Made by a program: the position numbers and the translations under genes. A stretch of DNA of 64,000 nt from JAPPHA01 sp963662815. GTDB taxonomy: Bacteria; Pseudomonadota; Alphaproteobacteria; Rhodobacterales; Rhodobacteraceae. Position 1 is the first letter of the stretch, and every line of letters starts with the position of its first letter. Below are positions 44,275-53,580 of the stretch, piece by piece. The DNA is taken from positions 62,001 to 126,000 of the forward strand of contig CAXXWA010000042.1 in NCBI GenBank assembly GCA_963662815.2. The letters are read 5' to 3'. The notes beneath the pieces are model-generated. The model was not told the origin of the DNA. It did not search any database and saw only the letters and a list, made by a program, of their open reading frames with translations.

Positions 44275-45842
44275 GAAAGAAGGCCGATTGTTTCGGGGCG
44301 GAAGAGGGCGCCGTCCATGACCGAGAGATCGTCGGAAACGCGAAGCGGTGTTCCCGCACGCTCCAGTACGTCACGGCGGAGGTCGATGCCGGGCGCGAGT
44401 TCGGTAATCTCAAGGCCCCGTTCGGTCAGTTTCATCACGCACCGCTCAGTGACATAGGTCACCTCCTGGCCCTGCTCGACCGCCCGGCGGCCGGAAAAGG
44501 AAATCTGGTCGACTTCCGGGACGATTTTCGGGATCGGGCCGTCCTTCTCGATCCTCAGCCGACCCTCCTCGAGGGACATTCGGGCGCCGGCGTTGAAGGT
44601 TCCGGAGAATATGATGCGGCGCGCCCTTGCGGTTATGTCGACGAACCCGCCCGCGCCGGCGGTCCGGTGCGGCGTTGACCGAAGCCTCGATACGTTGACC
44701 GAACCGTCTGCGCCGATCTCCAGGAAGGAGAGCAAGGACGCGTCGAATCCGCCAGCCTGGAAGTAGCTGAACTGATGAGGCGAGGCGACGAAGGCTTCCG
44801 CGTTGGCCGCGCAGCCGAACTTGAATCCGAGGAGGGGAACGCCGCCAACCGCACCCTGTTCGATGACCCAGGTCACGCTTCCGTGGCGGCCTTCCTCGAT
44901 GAAGATCCGAGGGACGTTGGCGGATACGCCAAAGCCGATGTTGACGACCCAGTCCTTGCCGAGCATCCGCGCCACCCTCCGGGCAATGACTTTCGGCACG
45001 CCGAACTCCATGAGTCCGAAGCTGTCGATGGGACGAATCAACTCGCCTGAAATGGCTGGATCGTAGGATGTCGCCGTGGTCTGGAGCATGTCCGGCGCCG
45101 CAACAACGTGATCGACGAGGATTCCGGGGACGTGAACGTCATGGGCGCGAATCGACCCGTTGGCGGCGATCCGCCGGACCTGGGCGATGACCTTGCCGCC
45201 GCAATTGTGCGCGGCAAGGGCCATCTCCATTGCGCCGAGGTACGCGCCTTCGGACTCGAAACTCAGATTGCCGCGCTGGTCGGACGTCGATGCCCGGATG
45301 AGGGCCACGTCGGGGCGGATTGCGGGAAAGTACAGCCAGTCCTCGCCGTCAAACCGTTCGCGCCGGACGATCGGCTGCGCGCGCGCCGCCTCGTTCATCG
45401 CGCAACCGTCAAGGTCGGGATCGACAAATGTTCCCATGCCGACCTTGGTCAACACGCCGGGGCGATGCCCCGCGGCTTCGCGCAACATGTCGAACATGAT
45501 TCCCGATGGGACGTTGTATGCGGCCAGGCGGTTCTCGTTGATCATCTGCCAGATGAGTGGCGGGTCAGCCCGGGTCGGCCCTGAAGGATAGGAACCGCCG
45601 ATGATCCGCGTCAGGCAACCGGCGCGGGCGATGTGGTCGACGCCCTTGGTTCCGAAGAAGTCCCCCGCGGCAATCGGGTGAAGGGTCGTCAGTCCCGCAG
45701 GTTCGCCGGTTGTGTCAAACCGTTCGCCGATGGCTGCGAGAAGGGCGTCGGGACAGCAGAGGCCGCTCGACGAGTTAACCGCAACCACCGCCCCGCTCTG
45801 GATTCCCGATACGGCTTCGTTTGCAGACGTTACCTTTGTCAC
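44271..45842 (-). CDS. Acyl-CoA:acetate/3-ketoacid CoA-transferase
   Basis: A family I CoA-transferase with both halves (alpha and beta) in one chain, 523 residues from the GTG at 45842. GGAGGG sits upstream of that GTG, which decides the start over an upstream frame. The N-terminal half has AVVAVNSSSGLCCPDALLAA and DHIARAGCLTRIIGGSY; the second half has SFGLMEFGVPKVIARRVARM and a closing TYVTERCVMKLTERGLEITE, typical of YdiF-like enzymes. It moves CoA between acids. It is paired with the overlapping enoyl-CoA hydratase gene. Confidence 0.85.
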   Translation of the reverse strand: MTKVTSANEAVSGIQSGAVVAVNSSSGLCCPDALLAAIGERFDTTGEPAGLTTLHPIAAGDFFGTKGVDHIARAGCLTRIIGGSYPSGPTRADPPLIWQMINENRLAAYNVPSGIMFDMLREAAGHRPGVLTKVGMGTFVDPDLDGCAMNEAARAQPIVRRERFDGEDWLYFPAIRPDVALIRASTSDQRGNLSFESEGAYLGAMEMALAAHNCGGKVIAQVRRIAANGSIRAHDVHVPGILVDHVVAAPDMLQTTATSYDPAISGELIRPIDSFGLMEFGVPKVIARRVARMLGKDWVVNIGFGVSANVPRIFIEEGRHGSVTWVIEQGAVGGVPLLGFKFGCAANAEAFVASPHQFSYFQAGGFDASLLSFLEIGADGSVNVSRLRSTPHRTAGAGGFVDITARARRIIFSGTFNAGARMSLEEGRLRIEKDGPIPKIVPEVDQISFSGRRAVEQGQEVTYVTERCVMKLTERGLEITELAPGIDLRRDVLERAGTPLRVSDDLSVMDGALFRPETIGLLS

Positions 45843-46104
45843 GGACCCTCCACTGTTCTGATCCTCGCACCGCCGTCCGCGAATTCCCCGAGCGCATCTA
45901 GCATGACTAGTCCCGCAGGCGGCATCCATATGTCGAATTCCGGAAGTCTGTCCATTCGGGGTTGCAAAGTAACCGTTTGGTTAATTGAATGTGCCAATAC
46001 CGGCCGTATGAATCAAGCCGGAATCAGTTTCCGGGAGCAGCAATGCGGTCTGATCTGCCCGCTCCCGGGCATTCTCCGGCGTCGCTGACAGAAGGAGTTA
46101 CGGG

Positions 46105-46926
46105 ATGAATATCTTTTTCCAGAAAACCCACCAAAGGGGGTTCGGCACATATCCGCTCCGGGGCGAGGCGCTGCGACGGGCGGTCGTTTCGGCGGCGGAG
46201 ATCGGCTACCGGGCGTTCGACACGGCGCAGATGTACGGCAACGAGGCCGATGTCGGCACCGCGCTGCGCGCGACAGGTCTTCCCTTCGACGACTTCTGCA
46301 TCACCACGAAAGTGCATCCCGACAACTTTGACGTAGTCCGGTTCATTCCGTCGATCGAGCGGAGCCTTCGTGATCTGGGCGTCGACCGCGTCGACGTACT
46401 CCTTCTCCATTGGCCGCCGGCCGACGGCGACGTTGCCCCCTCGCTCGAGCTCCTGCAGCAGGCTGTTGACCGCGAGCTCGCGCGAAACGTCGGTGTCTCC
46501 AACTATACCGGCGACATGCTCAGGACTGCGGTTTCGCTGCTGGACGTTCCGCTCGTCACAAACCAGGTGGAGTTTCACCCGCTGCTCGACCAGCAGCAGC
46601 TGCTCAGGGATGCCGAGGCGGTTGACGTTCCGCTCTCGGCGTATTGTTCGGTGGCGCGCGGCGAAGTGCTGAAACGTCCCGAACTTGCGGAAATCGGCCG
46701 GACATACGGCAAGTCCGCGATTCAGGTTGCGTTGCGCTGGAGCCTCCAGAAGGGCGTCAGCATCAACACCATGTCGTCCAATCCGGAAAACATCCGGGCC
46801 AACTTCGACATCATGGATTTCACGCTGAGCCATGTCGACATGGCCAGGATCGAGCGTCTCTGCCGCCGGAACTACCGGATCGTCAGCGCCGACGTTTCCC
46901 CCTGGGCGCCAGCGGAATGGCGGTAA
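46105..46926 (+). CDS. Aldo/keto reductase
   Basis: An NADPH-dependent AKR of 273 residues. The catalytic tetrad is in place: Asp in AFDTAQMYGNE with Tyr four residues on, Lys in ITTKVHP, and His in VLLLHWPP. The TIM barrel end contains KSAIQVALRW and INTMSSNPENIRAN, the cofactor-binding region (commonly IPKS, here NTMSS). The start ATG has a GAAGGAG site. It is a single gene between two minus-strand clusters. Confidence 0.9.
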   Translation: MNIFFQKTHQRGFGTYPLRGEALRRAVVSAAEIGYRAFDTAQMYGNEADVGTALRATGLPFDDFCITTKVHPDNFDVVRFIPSIERSLRDLGVDRVDVLLLHWPPADGDVAPSLELLQQAVDRELARNVGVSNYTGDMLRTAVSLLDVPLVTNQVEFHPLLDQQQLLRDAEAVDVPLSAYCSVARGEVLKRPELAEIGRTYGKSAIQVALRWSLQKGVSINTMSSNPENIRANFDIMDFTLSHVDMARIERLCRRNYRIVSADVSPWAPAEWR

Positions 46927-46968
46927 ACGCCGGTTTTCGGAGCCGGTGCCGACGGGAAAGGCGGGGCG

Positions 46969-48600
46969 TTACCGATTGCCGCGAATTAGGTCCGATGCCC
47001 GCTCTCCGATCATGACCGTCGTGGCATTGGTATTGGAACCAACGACGCTCGGCATGACCGAGCTGTCGCAAATCCGCAGCCCGTCGACTCCATGGACGCG
47101 CAGCTGCGGGTCCACGACGGACATCGGCCCGGTTCCCATTCTGCAGCTGCAGGTCGGGTGATACGAGGTCCGCCCGTACCTGCGCGCATATTCCTCGTAG
47201 TCCTGCCGGGACTTTACCGTCGGATCGGGGAAGTGGAGCTTCCGAATGTAGCGCTTCAAGGACGGCTGCGAGAAGATCTCACAGCTGATTCGGACGCCCT
47301 CGACCGATGTCCTGAGGTCGTCCGGTTCTGCCAGAAAGTTCGGATCGATTACCGGCGGGTCAGCCGGATCCGATGACCGGAGCTTCACGGTTCCCCGGCT
47401 TCGCGGCCGGACCGTGTAGGAGTTGAGCGTGATCCCCGAGGATCCGGGAGGGACGCCGGGTACGCCTGCTTCGGCGCCGGCTCCGGCCAGGAAGTGGAAC
47501 TGGAGGTCAGGCGCTGCGCTGGTCGTTCGCGCCCCCGATCCTGTATCGGACAGCGCGTCCGAGTGCCAGAAGGCGCCGCCTTCGACTACGTTCGATGTGA
47601 CCGGCCCGGATTTGAACAGGGCATATTCGATTGCGGCGCGGGCGGCCCAGTGCCAGCGCTTGTACTTGTCGAGGCTGTAGTGGCCGTTGAGTTCGGCGAC
47701 GATGTCGATGCCGAAGTGGTCGTTGAGATTCTCGCCGACTCCCGGAAGATCCTGGACGACCTTGATTCCATGCTGCGTCAGGTGGCCGGCTGGTCCGAGC
47801 CCGGAGAGCATCATAACTTTCGGCGTGCCGATGGCTCCCGCGGTAATGATCACTTCCGAGTCCGCCTTGGCGGTCACGACATCGCGTCCCCGCCGATATT
47901 CGACACCGGTGGCGCGCCGTCCCGAAAAAGTGATTCGGCGAACTTGGCACCCGGTCTCCACTTGAAGGTTTTCTCTTCCGGCGACCGGCTTGAGATACCC
48001 GGTGGCGGCCGAGCACCTTCGGGCATCGCGGATGGTCGTCTGGTAGACTCCGCATCCCGCCTGGCTGGGGCCGTTGAAGTCAGGGTTGTAGGGCATCCCG
48101 AATTCCTGGCAGGACCGGACGAAGGCAAGCGTCATCGGCTGCGGTTGGGCGAGGTTCGAAACGCCGAGCGGGCCTTCGGTGCCGTGCCACTCGCCCGCGA
48201 GAACGGTGTTGCCTTCCGAACGGACGAAGTAGTTCCTGACGTCCGCAAAGCTCCAACCCTCGCAACCCTCCTCCCGGGCCCACCGGTCGAAGTCGACCGG
48301 ATGGCCGCGGGTGAAGACCTCCGCGTTGATCGAACTGCCGCCGCCCAGGACCCTTGCCTGCGCATAGGGAATCTCCCGCCCTCCCGCATGCGTCTGCGGC
48401 GCCGTCCTGTATCCCCAGATGTGTGGACCATCGGTCATTCGCGCGAAACCGACGGGCATGTGAATGAGGTAGTGGCTGTCGCGGCCGCCGGCCTCGACCA
48501 GCAGGACCCGCGCCTCGGGAATTTCGCTGAGCCGGCTGGCGAGGACGCAGCCAGCGGACCCGCCGCCGACGATCACATAGTCATAGGCCGTTACCGCCAT
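46969..48600 (-). CDS. GMC family FAD-dependent oxidoreductase
   Basis: A choline-dehydrogenase-like flavoprotein of 543 residues. The N-terminal FAD motif reads YVIVGGGSAGCVLASRLSE, then RVLGGGSSINAEVFTRG (GMC signature 1) and ITAGAIGTPKVMMLSGLGP (signature 2). Near the C terminus are a HPTCSCRMG motif, with the catalytic His, and the second Asn/His position in SVVGSNTNAT. It lies 49 bp upstream of the ribose-type ABC genes on the same strand only in reverse order, that is, it is the last gene of that cluster. A sugar or polyol transported by those genes is the likely substrate. Confidence 0.9.
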   Translation of the reverse strand: MAVTAYDYVIVGGGSAGCVLASRLSEIPEARVLLVEAGGRDSHYLIHMPVGFARMTDGPHIWGYRTAPQTHAGGREIPYAQARVLGGGSSINAEVFTRGHPVDFDRWAREEGCEGWSFADVRNYFVRSEGNTVLAGEWHGTEGPLGVSNLAQPQPMTLAFVRSCQEFGMPYNPDFNGPSQAGCGVYQTTIRDARRCSAATGYLKPVAGRENLQVETGCQVRRITFSGRRATGVEYRRGRDVVTAKADSEVIITAGAIGTPKVMMLSGLGPAGHLTQHGIKVVQDLPGVGENLNDHFGIDIVAELNGHYSLDKYKRWHWAARAAIEYALFKSGPVTSNVVEGGAFWHSDALSDTGSGARTTSAAPDLQFHFLAGAGAEAGVPGVPPGSSGITLNSYTVRPRSRGTVKLRSSDPADPPVIDPNFLAEPDDLRTSVEGVRISCEIFSQPSLKRYIRKLHFPDPTVKSRQDYEEYARRYGRTSYHPTCSCRMGTGPMSVVDPQLRVHGVDGLRICDSSVMPSVVGSNTNATTVMIGERASDLIRGNR

Positions 48601-48649
48601 GTCTTCCTCCGTGGCAGGCCGGGCACTGTCAGCGTGGTTCCGGCGCGGT

Positions 48650-49594
48650 TCACTTGACCACGCCTCGGAGCTTGCTGCGGTCGATGGTGGCTGCGATGGC
48701 GATGATGAGAAGAATTCCGAAAATCATTTGTTGCCGCGTGGCGTCGACTTCGAGGTAGACCATTGCCGCCCTGATCACCATTACGATCAGCGTGCCGACA
48801 GCCGTGTTGAGAACGCCGCCGACGCCGCCGGTGAGCGGTGTGCCGCCGACCAGCACGGCGACAATCGCGAGGAGCAGGAAGCCGTTGGCCAGATTGGCGT
48901 CGCCGCCAGAGAGCTTCACCGAGAAGATCAACCCGGACAAGGCCGCCAGCCCTCCGGAAATGGCGAAGGCGATGATCTTCACCCGGTCGACATCGAGCCC
49001 CGACGCGACTGCGGCGAGTTCGCCGGCGCCGATCGCCTTGAGAGCCCGTCCGAGCGGTGTGCGCGTCTGCAGAAACCACGTGATGCCGAGCAGCACGGCG
49101 GCGATGATGATCTCGTTCGGGAGTCCCAGCGTCTTGCCGAACATCCAACCGAAGCTCTCGTTGCGAAGCTGGGCGTCCATCGAGAGTGCCCGCTGGCCCG
49201 ACAGCCACTTCGCCGCCGACAGCGCGACAAAGCCCATCGCGAGCGTGGACACGAATGACGGCACGTACAGCCTTGTCGTGACATACCCCGAAATCGCGCC
49301 GAACAGCGTCCCGGCCGCGAGACAGACAAGCGCCACGCCGATGCCGAACTGCGACAGGAACACTGTTGCCAGAACAGTGACCATGTTGGCGATCTGCTGA
49401 ACCGAGAGGTCGATCCCGCCGATGTAGATCGCGAATGTCATGCCGAGCGCCATGACGAAGAGCGGCACGACGTCCGCCACCAGCAAGAGCAGTCCTCCGA
49501 TGTCGAAGAAGGCGGGGTTCGCGATGCCGACCACGGTCGCAAGGGCCACCAGGGTCAACCAGGGAAAATGAGGTTTCAACCGTTCGAGGTTCAT
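48650..49594 (-). CDS. Ribose-type ABC transporter permease (RbsC-like) 2
   Basis: A BPD_transp_2 permease of 314 residues with about eight to ten hydrophobic segments. The conserved IYIGGIDLSVQQIANMVTV (usual sequence GGIDLSVG) and the later LVGGTPLTGGVGGVLNTAVG are landmarks of the RbsC family. It follows the ATPase gene by 18 bp and precedes the GMC gene. It forms the membrane channel with the other permease in the cluster, giving a heterodimer rather than the usual homodimer. Confidence 0.92.
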   Translation of the reverse strand: MNLERLKPHFPWLTLVALATVVGIANPAFFDIGGLLLLVADVVPLFVMALGMTFAIYIGGIDLSVQQIANMVTVLATVFLSQFGIGVALVCLAAGTLFGAISGYVTTRLYVPSFVSTLAMGFVALSAAKWLSGQRALSMDAQLRNESFGWMFGKTLGLPNEIIIAAVLLGITWFLQTRTPLGRALKAIGAGELAAVASGLDVDRVKIIAFAISGGLAALSGLIFSVKLSGGDANLANGFLLLAIVAVLVGGTPLTGGVGGVLNTAVGTLIVMVIRAAMVYLEVDATRQQMIFGILLIIAIAATIDRSKLRGVVK

Positions 49595-49612
49595 GCCGTG
49601 CCGTGCCCGCCT

Positions 49613-51118
49613 TCACACCATGTGGTGCACGAGATCGTAGAGCGACGGCTTCGATCCGGGCTTGCCGTCGAACCGCTTCTGGATGTGGCCGTCCTTCAGC
49701 ACGATGATCGTGTGCGATAGTCCGATCGCCTCCTCGAGCGTATCTGCAACCAGGATTATGCCGACGCCCGCGTCAGACATTTCGCGGATCATTTCGTAGA
49801 CATCCTCCTTGGCGCCGATGTCCAGGCCGCGGGTCGGATGGTCAAGGAGGATAATGTCGGATCCGGCTGAACGCCATTTTGCCAATATGACCTTCTGCTG
49901 GTTGCCGCCGGATAGTCCTGCGCAGTCCTTCAGTTCATCGGGAGTCTTGATGGCCAGCCGTTCGATCCAGTTCCTCGCGAGCAGCCGCTCGCTCGCGACC
50001 CGAAGGACACCAGCGGTGGTGTACTTCTTCATCTGGCTGAGCGTGATGTTCTCGTATACGGCCATGCCGCTGACGAATCCCTCTACCTTGCGCTCCCTTG
50101 GCACGTATCCCACGCCGCGCTCTACGCCGCTCTTGGCCATGAAGCGAAGGACGCGGTCGTTCTTCACGGTCACCGTACCCGAGGTCGGTGTCTCGAGGCC
50201 GTAAACCGTCCGAAGTATGGCCTCCCGGCCCGACCCTTCGGTCCCCACGAAACACAGGACTTCCCCGGGGTGCAGGTCGAAGGAGACGTCCTGGAACCGG
50301 CGGTCGAGGCTGACGCCTTTCAGGCTCACGAGAGCCTCGCTGTTCTCGTAGGGTTTCTGTTTCTGTTCGCGGTAGTACTCCTTGTCGATGTCGCGCCCGA
50401 CCATCTTGTGCTGGATGTCGTCGATGTTGGCGCTTTCCTTGTCAACGACATCGACTACTTCGCCGTCCTTCATCACGTAGATCCGGTTCGAGAGTTCCAG
50501 AACCTCGTCGATCCGGTGGCTTACGAAGATGAAGGAGGCCCGCACGGTGAGTTCGTTGACAAGGTCGAACAGCAACCGGACCTCGTCCCGGTCGAGAACG
50601 CTGGTCGGTTCGTCCAGCAGAATCACCAGATCGCCGTCTATGCGTTCCTCGAGCGTGAGCACCTTGGCGAGTTCGACCATCTGCCGTTGCGCGAAACCGA
50701 GCCGGGAGGTGACGGTGTAAGGGTCGATGTCGAGGCGGACCTTGGCGAGCTGCTCGCGCGCCGCGGCCGCCATCGCCTTCCAGTCGATCACCCCGAAGCG
50801 GACGAAACCGTATTCGCAACCGAGGAAGATGTTCTCCATCACGGTGAGATTCGTGATCAGGGACTGCTCCTGGAAGACCATGCCGATGCCGTGCTCCATG
50901 GCTTGGCGCGGATTCTGGAATCTTACGGTCCGGCCGTCGATGAAGACGCCGCCGCCGTCCGGCTGATAGGCGCCGTAGATGATCTTCATCAGCGTCGACT
51001 TGCCGGCGCCGTTCTCGCCGACCAGGCCGACGATCTCGCCGCGGTTGACGGTGAGGTCCACGGCCTTCAGGGCCTGGACACCCGGGAAATGCTTGTCGAC
51101 CTGGCGCAGCTCGTACAT
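49613..51118 (-). CDS. Ribose-type ABC transporter ATP-binding protein (RbsA/MglA-like)
   Basis: A double ATPase of 501 residues. The first domain has Walker A GENGAGKST and Walker B ILLDEPTSVLDR; its signature region is LGFAQRQMVELAKVL. The second domain has a degenerate Walker A (GTEGSGREAILR), an intact signature LSGGNQQKVILAKW and a Walker B ILLDHPTRGLD in which the usual Glu is His. This asymmetry is known for RbsA-type proteins, but the His is unusual. It lies between the two permease genes. Confidence 0.93.
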   Translation of the reverse strand: MYELRQVDKHFPGVQALKAVDLTVNRGEIVGLVGENGAGKSTLMKIIYGAYQPDGGGVFIDGRTVRFQNPRQAMEHGIGMVFQEQSLITNLTVMENIFLGCEYGFVRFGVIDWKAMAAAAREQLAKVRLDIDPYTVTSRLGFAQRQMVELAKVLTLEERIDGDLVILLDEPTSVLDRDEVRLLFDLVNELTVRASFIFVSHRIDEVLELSNRIYVMKDGEVVDVVDKESANIDDIQHKMVGRDIDKEYYREQKQKPYENSEALVSLKGVSLDRRFQDVSFDLHPGEVLCFVGTEGSGREAILRTVYGLETPTSGTVTVKNDRVLRFMAKSGVERGVGYVPRERKVEGFVSGMAVYENITLSQMKKYTTAGVLRVASERLLARNWIERLAIKTPDELKDCAGLSGGNQQKVILAKWRSAGSDIILLDHPTRGLDIGAKEDVYEMIREMSDAGVGIILVADTLEEAIGLSHTIIVLKDGHIQKRFDGKPGSKPSLYDLVHHMV

Positions 51119-51127
51119 CGTTCGGAT

Positions 51128-52084
51128 CTACTTCACGAAGGCCACGGATCTTCGGTCTGTCGAGAGTGCGACGGCGACGATGACGAGAATTCCGAGAACA
51201 GCCGACTGGATGTAGCTCGGAAGGCCGATCACCACCATTCCGTTGTTGATGACATTGACTATGAGCACGCCCACGAGCGTGTTCCAGACTCCGCCGATTC
51301 CGCCCCAGAGCGCGGTGCCGCCGACCACAACGGCGGTGATCGATATGAACATGAAGTTCGAACCGGTGACCGTCTCGGCGATTCCGATCCTCCCGACTGC
51401 CAGAAGGGCGCCGACAGCGTAGAATACGCCTGCGAGCGTGAAGCCGAGGATCCGCACCCGGGAGACGTTCAGTCCCGACGCCTGCGCCAGTTCCTCACCG
51501 CCTCCGACGGCGTAGAAGTTCCGGCCCAGCGTCGTCCGGTTCTGGATGAACCAGGCCACGAGAAGGAACAGCCCTGCCACATAGACCATGACCGGAAAGT
51601 TGAGCCATCTTACCGTCAAGAGCGACCGGAAGATGTCGTCTTCGACCCTGATACGATCGCCGCCGGTGACGAGAAGCGCGAATCCGGTTCCGACGAACCC
51701 CATGGCTAGAGAGGCCATGAAGGAGGGAATCCGGAACTTGACGTGCACAAGCCCGTTGATCAGCCCGATGAGCGCGCCGACCGCCAGGGCGACAGGAAGT
51801 GCCAGCAAGCCCCAGCTGAGAACCGTGCCGCCCATCGCCAGAAACGCGAAGGCGAAGATGACGGCGCAGACGCTGACCGTCCCTTCCATGCTGAGGTCGA
51901 TCGAACCCATGATGATGATGAAGGTGACGCCGACCGAGACCATGAGGGCCGGAGTCGCTGCGATGGCGATGCGGGCGAAGTTTCGGACCGTAAGAAACCG
52001 TGGCTCGATCAGCGAAAAGCAGAGGACGAGTACGAGCAGGACCAGCACCGGCGCCCATTTCAGGAGGAAGTCCCGCGTAACCAT
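51128..52084 (-). CDS. Ribose-type ABC transporter permease (RbsC-like) 1
   Basis: The other BPD_transp_2 permease, 318 residues, with the SIDLSMEGTVSV motif (usual GxIDLSVG) and VVGGTALWGGIGGVWNTLVG. Eight to ten hydrophobic segments are visible. It is placed 9 bp upstream of the ATPase gene. Together with the second permease it would form the membrane part of the importer. Two distinct permeases occur in a minority of RbsC-type systems. Confidence 0.92.
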   Translation of the reverse strand: MVTRDFLLKWAPVLVLLVLVLCFSLIEPRFLTVRNFARIAIAATPALMVSVGVTFIIIMGSIDLSMEGTVSVCAVIFAFAFLAMGGTVLSWGLLALPVALAVGALIGLINGLVHVKFRIPSFMASLAMGFVGTGFALLVTGGDRIRVEDDIFRSLLTVRWLNFPVMVYVAGLFLLVAWFIQNRTTLGRNFYAVGGGEELAQASGLNVSRVRILGFTLAGVFYAVGALLAVGRIGIAETVTGSNFMFISITAVVVGGTALWGGIGGVWNTLVGVLIVNVINNGMVVIGLPSYIQSAVLGILVIVAVALSTDRRSVAFVK

Positions 52085-52244
52085 TCCTATGTCGCGCCCC
52101 TCCTCCGGGCGGTGAATGCCGTTCGTCCGACTCCACGCGCGTCATGGTATCGAAACACTGGCCGCCCCGGAACCCACGGAGGCGGCCAGCGCCGTGTCTT
52201 TCCGCCAGCCGACCGGCGGGCGGTGAGGGCGTACGAACCGGTCC

Positions 52245-53342
52245 CTACGCGGCCGGAGTCGTCGGTCCCCAGAAATCGTTCCAATCGACTTCCGGCGTTC
52301 CGTCGATGTGCTCGGCCTTGAAGGCTTCCGCACTGTCGCCGTCGATCACGATCGACGGTCCGAATACCTCCCGGTGGCCATGCGGCTCTTCGGAGGGTTT
52401 GAAGGTTCCGATCGCCGCATGGTAGCTGAGCGAACATGCGATGCCGCCGGCCCAGGGCGGATCCGTGTAGACCGTGGCGCCCATCTCGCCCTTGAGAATG
52501 AGTTCTATGGCCTGCGGCGTTCCGTCATAGCCGACGACCGGGATGACACCGGCAAGACCTTCCGCGCGGAGTGCCTCGATGGCGCCGAAGGCCATTGTGT
52601 CGTTGGCGCAGAATACGCCCTGGATGTCTTCGCCGAACCGGGTGAGGTAGGACGACATTATGCCGTTCGCCTTGTTGGTGTCCCAATCAGCCGCCTGGTA
52701 GTCGAGGAGTTCGGTATCGGGATGGTCCTTCATCGCGTTGAGGAGGCCCTGATGCCGCTCGATGGCGGGGTTGTTTGACGGGATACCGCCGATGCCGACG
52801 ATTCCGCCCTTGCCGCCCATGGCTGCGAGCAGGTTCCTGGCCACCTGTTCCGCGGGCGCAGTGTCCGACCAAGTGATGTGCGCGACATAGTTGTCGCCGA
52901 AGTCCCACGGGTGCAGATCATCGGTTTTGTTCCAGATCGTGGTCACATATGCGCCGGCACCGTGAACCGCCTCGACCACGGGCCGCGCGTTCGGGGCATC
53001 ATTGGTATCGATGGCCAAGGCCAGGTTGCCCCCGGTTCTCGCCAGCATTGCCTTCACGTCTGCGAGCGACTTCTCCGACGACCCCTCGTTGATCAGGTGC
53101 ACCAGTTCGTCCTTCGACTTTCCGAGGCTTTCTACGAAGCGTTCGCCGCCGCTGACGATCGAGTTCCAGTACGGGTTCGTCCTGTTGCGGTAGCTCCAGG
53201 CAATCGAAGGTTCATCGGCCGCCCAGACTACGCCGGGCAAGAGTCCGGAGGAGGCGATCGCACCCGTGCCGGCGGCGCTCGCAAGCAGGAACTTCCGGCG
53301 GCTGACGGTTTCCCGTTCGATGAAAGACCTGATGAATGACAT
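52245..53342 (-). CDS. Sugar-binding periplasmic protein (RbsB-like, Tat signal)
   Basis: A Peripla_BP_4 binding protein of 365 residues. The N terminus has a twin-arginine signal (ETVSRRKFLLASAAGTGAI) rather than a Sec signal, suggesting export in the folded state. The binding domain shows SIAWSYRNRTNPYWNSIV, LAIDTNDAPNARPVVEAVHG and VFCANDTMAFGAIEALR with VVGYDGTPQAIE, all typical of sugar-binding proteins of this group. The ATG at 53342 starts the signal and has GGGAG eight bases upstream. It is the first gene of a five-gene run with two permeases, the ATPase and the GMC oxidoreductase. Confidence 0.92.
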   Translation of the reverse strand: MSFIRSFIERETVSRRKFLLASAAGTGAIASSGLLPGVVWAADEPSIAWSYRNRTNPYWNSIVSGGERFVESLGKSKDELVHLINEGSSEKSLADVKAMLARTGGNLALAIDTNDAPNARPVVEAVHGAGAYVTTIWNKTDDLHPWDFGDNYVAHITWSDTAPAEQVARNLLAAMGGKGGIVGIGGIPSNNPAIERHQGLLNAMKDHPDTELLDYQAADWDTNKANGIMSSYLTRFGEDIQGVFCANDTMAFGAIEALRAEGLAGVIPVVGYDGTPQAIELILKGEMGATVYTDPPWAGGIACSLSYHAAIGTFKPSEEPHGHREVFGPSIVIDGDSAEAFKAEHIDGTPEVDWNDFWGPTTPAA

Positions 53343-53469
53343 TGAGATTCTCCCTCTTTTCCGTGTCTCAGGAAGGCCGCATCTTCCACCTTGAAGACAT
53401 TCCGACAGCCCGACGCGTAGCGGGTGCCCAGCCAGCCGGTCCCCGTCCGTCCGCACCGTCGATTCGGCC

Positions 53470-53491
53470 AGTAACGCACCATTTAGTTACT
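53470..53491. promoter_or_regulatory. Candidate TetR operator (AGTAAC-N10-GTTACT)
   Basis: A perfect 6-bp inverted repeat with a 10-base spacer lies in an AT-richer part of the 238-bp divergent region between the sugar-binding protein gene and the TetR gene. The size suits a TetR dimer. It is not proven. Confidence 0.5.
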
Positions 53492-53580
53492 TTGGATTTT
53501 CCTTTGCTGTCAAGTTGGGTTAAATTTCAGCAGGGAAGGGCGTACGCCCGTGATCACCCGAGTGCGCGAAGGGAGTTGGA

